From a virus: a stretch of 40,450 nt of DNA. A program made the translations under genes and the position numbers. Under the pieces are notes generated by a model. The model searched no databases and was not told the origin of the DNA. It saw only the letters and a list, made by a program, of their open reading frames with translations. This document shows positions 31,951 to 38,507 of this stretch, piece by piece; the first letter of the stretch is position 1; every line of letters starts with the position of its first letter. The stretch covers positions 1 through 40,450 of the IMG/VR virus record IMGVR_UViG_3300025849_000079; one strand, 5' to 3'.

Positions 31951-33804
31951 TTAGTTTAGTAGTGTACCACTTGAATTGTACACGTTAATTCTATAATGTG
32001 TTCCTTCTTGACCATCAAGTGTATCTGCGTTCAGACCACTTGTGTTTGTGTCAACTGTTTTAATTGCTGTTAATAGTTCGGCAGGTGTTGAGTATGTCTC
32101 ACTAAATGAGAATGCACCAGTCGTTGCGTTGTATGCAAGATCACCACCTGCGGAAAAGAATCCTCTAACCTCACCTTGATCTGCTGTTATCGCACCTGTT
32201 CCACTATTATAGTTAACACCAGCGGATGCACTTATTGCACCTCTTGCACGAGCAGTAGTGTGATACAGATTACTGGATCCCTCACTGAGAGCATCTGTGT
32301 CGTGGTTGGATATGCTTGATACCGTACCAGTTACATTACCTGTGATATTACCAACAAAACTCGATGCCTTTACTGGTTTGTTGAAATCAAAACGAGTGTT
32401 ACCATGATCCCATTTCAATACTGGAATAGTACCAGATGACCATGCACCGAATGTTAATCCTGCACCGTCTGTAAGTGCGGATGTTGTTGCACTGTCTGCA
32501 ATGACAATGTTCTTATCCCCAACTGTCAACGTACCAACACTTAGAGTTGTTTGATCTCCAGTGACGGTTAAGTCACCCGATACAAGCACGTCATTAAATG
32601 TCACATTATCTGTAGTTCCTACTGCCTGTCCAATACTGAACTGACCACTACTGTATGAAACACCAGTACCTGCACTTAAATGTGCACGGACTTCTGAGGC
32701 ACTCGGCCCTGTGTATGTAATTACACCAGTAGAGTTATTGTAGGAAAGTGATCCATCACCACCTGCATCGGTAACAGAGATTGCATTTTTAGCAGAACTA
32801 TCTGCCATTGCGTCTGTGTACTGAGTAATCGTTGTACTGATTGCACCATTGGATATATTAATACCAGTACTTGCACTAATAGCAGATCTGATATTTGCGT
32901 TTGTTACTTTAGTATATGCTAATACACCTGTACCAGATGTATATGCAATAGAACCAAATCCTGTACCACTATTGGTTGCACTTACTGCTCCACGTGCACG
33001 GGCAGTGGTATGATAGAGATTAGTCCCTTCTGATAAATCGGATGTTGAGTTATCACCAAAGTCTGAATCAAATCGTGCAGTTGTGTAATATAGGTTATCT
33101 GAATGTTCTGAGATATCGTTTGTTTGTAATGATACCGAACCAACATTACCATTAACACTTAATACTGGTGCCGCTGCCTGTGAGAATGATATAACACCTG
33201 TAGTGCTATTATATGCTAAATCTCCACTAACACTAATCGCACTACGTGATCTACCAGTAGTATGATAAAGATTACTTGAACCTTCTGTAAGATTGTCTGT
33301 TGTTTTGGTACCAAGTCTTGTATCAAATGCTGTATTTACACGAGCAGTTGTATGATAAAGATTCGTATTTTCTGTTAGATCTGCTGTAGTATATGGATCA
33401 AGTGTAAGTACATCTGTAAAGTTACCCGCACTTGTCGATACTGTAAGTGTACCATTACTACTGTCAAAGTCAAGTCCAGATACACCTGCAACTGTAGCAG
33501 TGGCAATACCTGTTACTTGTCCTTGAGCATTGATTGTTAGTCGAGGCACAGTTGTAGCATTACCTACAGTCTGTGCAGTTACTTGGTTGTCAAGATTAAG
33601 AACACCGTCCGTTGCGGTAATACCCGTCCCACCAGAGATCTCTCTCAGTGTTGCAATAGCAGAAGTGCCAGAAGAGTCTGTTGTTTTGAAAAAGACTCTT
33701 CCATCATTAGTATTGAGTGCTAACTCACCTAATGAAATATTTGATGTGGTAGGGGACTTACCCTTTACCGCACTTCTTTTAATCTTTAGAAGTGTGTTCG
33801 ACAT
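31951..33804 (-). CDS. Fibre-like virion protein with YHTTAR repeats
   Basis: The 617-residue protein starts LLKIKRSAVKGKSPTTSNISLGELALNTNDGRVFFKT, a common first domain in marine phage fibre proteins, in which GELA introduces a structural head. The rest is Ser/Thr/Gly/Asn-rich beta structure. At least five copies of NLYHTTAR or NLYYTTAR are visible, several followed by AIS or AVS and LAYNSTTGVISF. Near residue 415 is a module GDLTVTGDQTTLSVGTLTVGDKNIVIADSA also found in the next gene. It is probably a trimeric fibre or a baseplate-linked structural protein. A hairpin of CCCCTGT and ACAGGGG lies just before it. Confidence 0.8.
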   Translation of the reverse strand: MSNTLLKIKRSAVKGKSPTTSNISLGELALNTNDGRVFFKTTDSSGTSAIATLREISGGTGITATDGVLNLDNQVTAQTVGNATTVPRLTINAQGQVTGIATATVAGVSGLDFDSSNGTLTVSTSAGNFTDVLTLDPYTTADLTENTNLYHTTARVNTAFDTRLGTKTTDNLTEGSSNLYHTTGRSRSAISVSGDLAYNSTTGVISFSQAAAPVLSVNGNVGSVSLQTNDISEHSDNLYYTTARFDSDFGDNSTSDLSEGTNLYHTTARARGAVSATNSGTGFGSIAYTSGTGVLAYTKVTNANIRSAISASTGINISNGAISTTITQYTDAMADSSAKNAISVTDAGGDGSLSYNNSTGVITYTGPSASEVRAHLSAGTGVSYSSGQFSIGQAVGTTDNVTFNDVLVSGDLTVTGDQTTLSVGTLTVGDKNIVIADSATTSALTDGAGLTFGAWSSGTIPVLKWDHGNTRFDFNKPVKASSFVGNITGNVTGTVSSISNHDTDALSEGSSNLYHTTARARGAISASAGVNYNSGTGAITADQGEVRGFFSAGGDLAYNATTGAFSFSETYSTPAELLTAIKTVDTNTSGLNADTLDGQEGTHYRINVYNSSGTLLN

Positions 33805-33820
33805 ATGTCAACCTCGTTAA

Positions 33821-33838
33821 CCCCTGTATATACAGGGG
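33821..33838. repeat. Perfect 18-bp palindrome between fibre genes
   Basis: cccctgtatatacagggg is a perfect palindrome. In RNA it gives a 7-bp stem with an AUAU loop, without a following T-run. It may terminate or process transcripts, or be a protein site. Confidence 0.6.
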
Positions 33839-33847
33839 GATTATTAA

Positions 33848-35872
33848 TTAATACGTACCACCGTCCAGTGTGGATACAGTTACAGCACCAGAGGTTACTG
33901 TGAATTGGTCACTATCATATGATGCGACACCTTTATTCGTTATTGTTGCCAACTCTGCTGAGAATGTATGAGTACCAGCGCCATCGTTATATGCAAAGTC
34001 AAGACCTTCACCGACTGCAATTGATGTACCCATAACATCTTGGATGTACTCACCAATGGCAGTTCCGTTTCTGTACAACTCACCAGTTGTATTGAAGTCT
34101 TTGTTTACTTCCCACTTATCACCACTTACAAGATACTGTAAAGTAGCAGAGGCACCGTTAATTGTAATACCTGCACCGTTAGCGGCAGTTGCATCAGCGG
34201 CACTATCAGCAAGAACGAGGTTCTTGTCATTGATAGTCATAGTAGTTGAGTTGACTATTGTCTCAGTACCTTGTACTAAGAGGTCACCTTGAATTATGAC
34301 ACGACCACCTGCACTATCTCCACCTTTTGGATCTAGTATAATGTCATTTACAGAAGACGGTGTAGATATTACATTACCGTTAAGAGTAAGATCATCTACT
34401 GTTACGTTTGTTAGTCCTACCAGATTAGTAATCGTACCACCAAGTGATACGTCTGTGCTACCAATAACAATGCCATCATTGGCAAGGTCTGCGTTAGCAA
34501 CAGATCCAGATTTAAGACTTACTGCACCAGAAGATAATGTAAAGTCATTGGTGTCGAATGATGCAATACCTTTATTGGTATATGTTGCATCTTCACCCAG
34601 AACAGTAATAACTGATCCTGCGTGAGTTACATCGACACCTTCTCCACCAACGATAGAGATCCCATGACTTGATGGTGTTAGTCCTGCACCTGTGTCAGTT
34701 GTTATAGTTTTTAGTACTGCGTCATTAAGAGAAACTGCTCCAGAGGATACTCCGAAGTCTGCGGTTGCGAATGAGGCAACACCCTTTGCACTTACGGTTG
34801 CGTCTGCTATTGTCACCGTGACATTAGCGCCAGAACCACTTGTTGTGATACCTTGTGAACTATCACCTATAATACTAAACGAATGACTTGTTGGTGTTGT
34901 GCTACCAGAGTTTGCACCTACACCTTTAACGACTGCATCGTTAAGACTTACTGCACCACTTGAAACTCCGAAGTCTGCCGTAGCAAAACTTGCAACACCT
35001 TTGGCAGATGTTGTGGCAGTTGCCATAGAGTAAGTTGCAGTATTTGTACCACTATCATACGCAAAGGATATTCCGTTGCCCGAAGAGGCAAACGATAATC
35101 TTTGTGATGCAAGTGGTATTGTATCTCCCTGTACATTTAGGGAAGTACTGATTGATGCTGTACCAGCGGCAGTTAACCTACCCTGTGCATCAACTGTGAA
35201 TGTTGGAATAGCAGTAGCAGATCCATAGTCTCCTGCTGTTACAGATGTATCGTCAAGATCGATGGATACTGCGTCATTAGTTACCGCAGTTGTAATTCCA
35301 CTAAGACCATTAAACAATAATGTTCCAGAGGCGGCATTGAATGTATCTGTAGCAGATCCGTCACCGATAGTAAATGTCTGACCTGCGGTCACTGCATCTA
35401 CGTATGCTTTAGTGGCGGCATCCGAGTCGGCAGTAGGTGTACCAACTTGTACAATACGTTTGCCAACTACATCTACAGTTGTTCCGAAAACAACAGAGTT
35501 GACTGTAGTAGTACCTGTACCATTAGGTGCAAGTATTAATCCACCATTTGTATTTGTAGTAGATACTGTGTTACCGTTCAAGGTTATGTTATCTACGTTC
35601 AGTACATCGATCTTACTGTTTGCATCTACAAGGATTGCACTGTTCGGGGTCAGTGTTCCTAATGCATGATCCAGTTTAGACGTGAAGTACTTACCACCAA
35701 TTACTTCGTGGTTTACAGCATTTCCTGCTACTTCGGTGCCAGTACCGATATATAGACGATCACCACCATTGGAACCGTTATCGGCAAGAGATGAATATGC
35801 TAATTCACCCTGCCCAAGTGTTGTCGGGTCACCCGCAGTCCCCGATCTTTTAATTCTTAATATTGATGCCAT
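33848..35872 (-). CDS. Fibre-like virion protein with KGVASF repeats
   Basis: The 674-residue protein starts SILRIKRSGTAGDPTTLGQGELAYSSLADNG, the same GELA head domain as its neighbour, followed by DGSATKAYVD-like segments (DSDAATKAYVDAVTAG) typical of fibres. The middle and end carry four copies of a repeat of the form KGVASFATADFGVSSGAVSL (first copies near 35000 and 34780, divergent ones near 34560 and 33920). A module near residue 520 (GDLLVQGTETIVNSTTMTINDKNLVLADSA) matches the next gene. It is overlapped by one base with the small gene upstream. A trimeric beta fibre is likely. Confidence 0.8.
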   Translation of the reverse strand: MASILRIKRSGTAGDPTTLGQGELAYSSLADNGSNGGDRLYIGTGTEVAGNAVNHEVIGGKYFTSKLDHALGTLTPNSAILVDANSKIDVLNVDNITLNGNTVSTTNTNGGLILAPNGTGTTTVNSVVFGTTVDVVGKRIVQVGTPTADSDAATKAYVDAVTAGQTFTIGDGSATDTFNAASGTLLFNGLSGITTAVTNDAVSIDLDDTSVTAGDYGSATAIPTFTVDAQGRLTAAGTASISTSLNVQGDTIPLASQRLSFASSGNGISFAYDSGTNTATYSMATATTSAKGVASFATADFGVSSGAVSLNDAVVKGVGANSGSTTPTSHSFSIIGDSSQGITTSGSGANVTVTIADATVSAKGVASFATADFGVSSGAVSLNDAVLKTITTDTGAGLTPSSHGISIVGGEGVDVTHAGSVITVLGEDATYTNKGIASFDTNDFTLSSGAVSLKSGSVANADLANDGIVIGSTDVSLGGTITNLVGLTNVTVDDLTLNGNVISTPSSVNDIILDPKGGDSAGGRVIIQGDLLVQGTETIVNSTTMTINDKNLVLADSAADATAANGAGITINGASATLQYLVSGDKWEVNKDFNTTGELYRNGTAIGEYIQDVMGTSIAVGEGLDFAYNDGAGTHTFSAELATITNKGVASYDSDQFTVTSGAVTVSTLDGGTY

Positions 35873-36096
35873 CAGTATTGGCCTCCGTTAACTTCTTGTT
35901 GATTTAATTCTGCCGTTGCTTCCCACCTTGCGGTGGTTTCATTATATACGAGCACTGCACCATTAACTAATCCTTCGATGTTAACATCTGCCAGAGCACC
36001 CACAGAACCACTTGATTGTGTAATCCTTCTTATAGGTTTTCCAACGATTACTCGTTTGACTCTCGTCTTTCCTCTAAGAGATACTGTAGTTGCCAT
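35872..36096 (-). CDS. Small fibre-associated virion protein
   Basis: A 74-residue protein: basic N-terminal half (SLRGKTRVKRVIVGKPIRRI), then GALADVNIEGLVNGAVLVYNETTARWEAT, the short beta motif often found in marine phage fibre proteins (D-V-x-I-x-G-L-x-x-G-A-V-L-V-Y). TGATG coupled to the following fibre gene. It probably attaches to or extends the fibre complex. Confidence 0.75.
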   Translation of the reverse strand: MATTVSLRGKTRVKRVIVGKPIRRITQSSGSVGALADVNIEGLVNGAVLVYNETTARWEATAELNQQEVNGGQY

Positions 36097-36100
36097 AAGT

Positions 36101-36460
36101 TTACCTTGTTACGGAAGGTGTGACTTTAATCTTACCCTCCAATATCCTTTCAATTATTGTTTGACTATTACTATCTTGATAAGATAGTTCTACGTCATAG
36201 ACATACCTCAATCTTGAATTGAGGGAATCGGTTTGGGAATTAGTTAATGCGAGAGTAAGAATACCATCGGTTGCAGGGGATGCAACTATTGTAGTGAATG
36301 AAGTAATCTCATCACTATCTGTAGAGTTGTAACTGCGTTTCATTTTAGCAAGGGCACTATGACCAGTCAAGTCCTTTTTAGAACCATCCTGCTCTTGCAG
36401 ATGTAACTCTATTGCTACGTCTGCCCCTTGATCAATTGTAAAATCTTCGTAATCTGCCAT
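36101..36460 (-). CDS. Small beta-rich virion protein (BppU/Ig-like)
   Basis: This 119-residue protein has the look of the N-terminal domain of baseplate upper proteins and of related small marine phage proteins: FTIDQGADVAIELHLQEQDGSKKDLTGHSALAKMKRSY, then ILTLALTNSQTDSL and RYVYDVELSYQDSNSQTIIERILEGKIKVTPSV. It starts a late operon with the fibre genes. A TATAAATA late promoter lies upstream, bracketed by a 10-bp inverted repeat whose inner arm ends at the ATG. Confidence 0.75.
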   Translation of the reverse strand: MADYEDFTIDQGADVAIELHLQEQDGSKKDLTGHSALAKMKRSYNSTDSDEITSFTTIVASPATDGILTLALTNSQTDSLNSRLRYVYDVELSYQDSNSQTIIERILEGKIKVTPSVTR

Positions 36461-36520
36461 TCCAGTTTCTCAAACCAAAGTTGTTGTCTATGGTTTTATT
36501 TATATGTTTTAGAAACTGGA
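36461..36520 (-). promoter_or_regulatory. Late promoter inside a perfect inverted repeat
   Basis: TATAAATA (36504-36497) lies between tccagtttct (36461-36470) and agaaactgga (36511-36520), a perfect 10-bp inverted repeat. RNA started upstream would fold the arm over the start of the 36460 gene, while RNA from the late promoter (start near 36490) would lack the outer arm. T4 genes e and soc use this design to stay silent on early messages. Confidence 0.65.
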
Positions 36521-36534
36521 ACTGAGGAATATAT

Positions 36535-37233
36535 CTATTCTTCTGAACTTATTTCTTCTAATATGTCTTCACGTAATGCTTCGGATAGACTGTCTGTGCT
36601 GAATGTGAAAGATACTGTAACTCTCCAACAGTCTGTCTTGGCAGTATGGTACATTAATCTTTCTGGTTCACCATAGTGTCCAAAATATGCCGCCTTACAT
36701 TGCCACCCTTTCTTATCTGGCATTTCAACTATTTCTTTAGTTATGGGATCCAGATAGTTAAACTGCCCAGTACCTTCTTCTGACCATGTAAATATTAAAT
36801 TGTATGCCGCTGCATTAGCATTGTTATGCCATGATATGAAACCGCCTGGTGGGTAGTATGCAGTCAATGCACACGTCCTTACACCTAACCATTCCATAAT
36901 TTCTGTTTGCATCACACCTAACTCAGAAGTTCTTTCTAATCGTTTAGTTGGATGACACTCGTCACTAAAGAATTGATGTTCCCTTCTACTAACAGTTAAC
37001 TCATAACCATACATTTGATCTGGGAATCCTTCGTGCCTTTCTCCTTGTTCTACGATCTCATTTAAGTGACCTTCTCCTGTAAGGAAATGCCTCTGATCTT
37101 TATAGTCTTGACAGGTACGATGAAAATCATTTTGAAACGATTCTTTATCTTCTGTTAGAAAACGAGTATACCTATTCAGTATATTCAACAATTCCTTGTT
37201 CTTGACTTCTACATCTATCATGTGTTTGCTCAT
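36535..37233 (-). CDS. 2OG-Fe(II) oxygenase-like protein, HxN variant (paralogue 2)
   Basis: This 232-residue protein has the same core as the one at 17625: AYYPPGGFISWHNNANAAAYNLIFTWSEEGTGQFNYLD, with His136 and Asn138 where Asp is usual, GWQCKAAYFG, and YHTAKTDCWRVTVSF with His196 and Arg204. The N-terminal 110 residues differ from the paralogue. The ATG overlaps the stop of the glycosyltransferase (ATGA). As in many marine T4-like phages, such proteins are linked to structural modules and might hydroxylate virion or host proteins. Whether the Asn variant is active is unknown. Confidence 0.7.
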   Translation of the reverse strand: MSKHMIDVEVKNKELLNILNRYTRFLTEDKESFQNDFHRTCQDYKDQRHFLTGEGHLNEIVEQGERHEGFPDQMYGYELTVSRREHQFFSDECHPTKRLERTSELGVMQTEIMEWLGVRTCALTAYYPPGGFISWHNNANAAAYNLIFTWSEEGTGQFNYLDPITKEIVEMPDKKGWQCKAAYFGHYGEPERLMYHTAKTDCWRVTVSFTFSTDSLSEALREDILEEISSEE

Positions 37234-37967
37234 ATTATATGCCCATCCTTATCTAAACCACAAGAATAGTGCCGAATAATTATCTCACCCTCTGGACGTG
37301 GGCCTCTTGCCCAGTTCAGTGCGTTATAATAATTCCATCTAAGATCATCATTAATAATTCCATACTTGAGGTCTTTGTATTTTTCTTCCTTTTCAGTTAA
37401 CCACCACAATGAGAACTGATCCCATGACTGTAAGGATTTATTATATCCTTCGGGCCACCATCGACCATCCATTTGGTCTTTAGTTAACTGATCCCAGTCT
37501 TTCATAAACTCTTGAACTAAAGGTACGGTATTGTCGTATAGACAAATGCCACCGCATAACACAAACTTTTTTCGTCCTTCGGGTGTATCAAACTCTCGTT
37601 CTGCATAAACATATGATCTATCATCTGTTAGTTCAGAGAAGAGAACATCGTGTTCACTTTTTTCTAACTCATCAAAACAAATCTTAATGTCTTCATGTTC
37701 GCATTCCATGTCCACATCGAGGTACATCGTCAAGTCATACGGTGACTTCCACATACCTTCCAGTTTAGCACGGTAATGAGAAGAGCAATCGTGGATCTCA
37801 TCAAAGAGATCTTTGTCTTGTTCTTCTAACATCCAAGGTTCACAAAACAGGGTAATCTTGGCATCCTCATAATAATCAATAATGGATTCTGCCAGATTAA
37901 TAGCATATTTGTAGAAGTTGATCTTATTAGATGCAACTAAAACATATCCTTTACTTTTTTCACTCAC
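37230..37967 (-). CDS. Glycosyltransferase with DVD motif
   Basis: This protein of about 245 residues resembles GT-A glycosyltransferases. SKGYVLVASNKINFYKYAINLAESIIDYY is a first Rossmann-like unit; YLDVDME holds a DxD metal/nucleotide-sugar motif; then SELTDDRSYVY, LCGGICLYDN and a final WNYYNALNWARGPRPEGEIIIRHYSCG. I favour GTG 37967, eight bases after GGAG. ATG 37976 touches that site, and the TTG at 38009 is deep in the upstream gene. It shares an operon with a coiled-coil protein and an oxygenase, under an early promoter. Confidence 0.65.
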   Translation of the reverse strand: MSEKSKGYVLVASNKINFYKYAINLAESIIDYYEDAKITLFCEPWMLEEQDKDLFDEIHDCSSHYRAKLEGMWKSPYDLTMYLDVDMECEHEDIKICFDELEKSEHDVLFSELTDDRSYVYAEREFDTPEGRKKFVLCGGICLYDNTVPLVQEFMKDWDQLTKDQMDGRWWPEGYNKSLQSWDQFSLWWLTEKEEKYKDLKYGIINDDLRWNYYNALNWARGPRPEGEIIIRHYSCGLDKDGHII

Positions 37968-38448
37968 TTGAGTCATCTCCAATTGGTTCTGCCTTTGCCT
38001 CTTCTGCAAGATCTAACTCATACTGAAACAACATAATTGCATATAAGTTAACTTCAACCTTAGACTTAGCACGTCTTAGTTTTGCCTTCAGTGCTCTATT
38101 CTTAGAGTTTTTAATTTGTTCTGTTTCAAAGACTTCAAGTTTGTAATTGAAAAGTTCTTCTAACTTACGTGCACGTGCGTGTTCTGTATCACGTTGCTTG
38201 TCTTCTTCCTTTTCTGCTTTCTTACGAACCTTACGGTCTTCGGTATTTTTATCAATTGAATCTGTACCAAGTGCTTCGATAACTTCATTAAAGAGTTCAT
38301 TCTCTTTACCGTCCTTATCTAACCTACTAAGTAACATCACCTGTCGTGTTTGACGATTTACATCATCTTCCATCTCAAGTATACAATTCAGTTTTTCTTT
38401 CTCTTCGGTTTCCCAAAAAGCATTATCCATCCATCGTTTAAATGCCAT
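37960..38448 (-). CDS. Charged coiled-coil protein, unknown
   Basis: The 162-residue protein begins MAFKRWMDNAFWETEEKEKLN and is almost entirely helical and charged, with a long Lys/Glu/Arg coil at about 70-125 (RKVRKKAEKEEDKQRDTEH, then KLEELFNYKLEVFETEQIKN). The C-terminus is acidic. No family recognised. It is the first gene of an early-type operon, with an AGGAGA ribosome site and a leader of about 20 bases. It could bind a host protein or nucleic acid, but the sequence does not say. Confidence 0.75.
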   Translation of the reverse strand: MAFKRWMDNAFWETEEKEKLNCILEMEDDVNRQTRQVMLLSRLDKDGKENELFNEVIEALGTDSIDKNTEDRKVRKKAEKEEDKQRDTEHARARKLEELFNYKLEVFETEQIKNSKNRALKAKLRRAKSKVEVNLYAIMLFQYELDLAEEAKAEPIGDDSSE

Positions 38449-38474
38449 GATTAAGTTCTCCTGTTAACATCTAT

Positions 38475-38503
38475 ATTATATATCATTTTATTAAATATGT
38501 CAA
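38475..38503 (-). promoter_or_regulatory. Early sigma70-type promoter for the 38448 operon
   Basis: TTGACA (38503-38498), 17 bases, TATAAT (38480-38475) on the minus strand. It drives a coiled-coil gene, a glycosyltransferase and an oxygenase within an otherwise late structural region. Confidence 0.85.
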
Positions 38504-38507
38504 GCGT

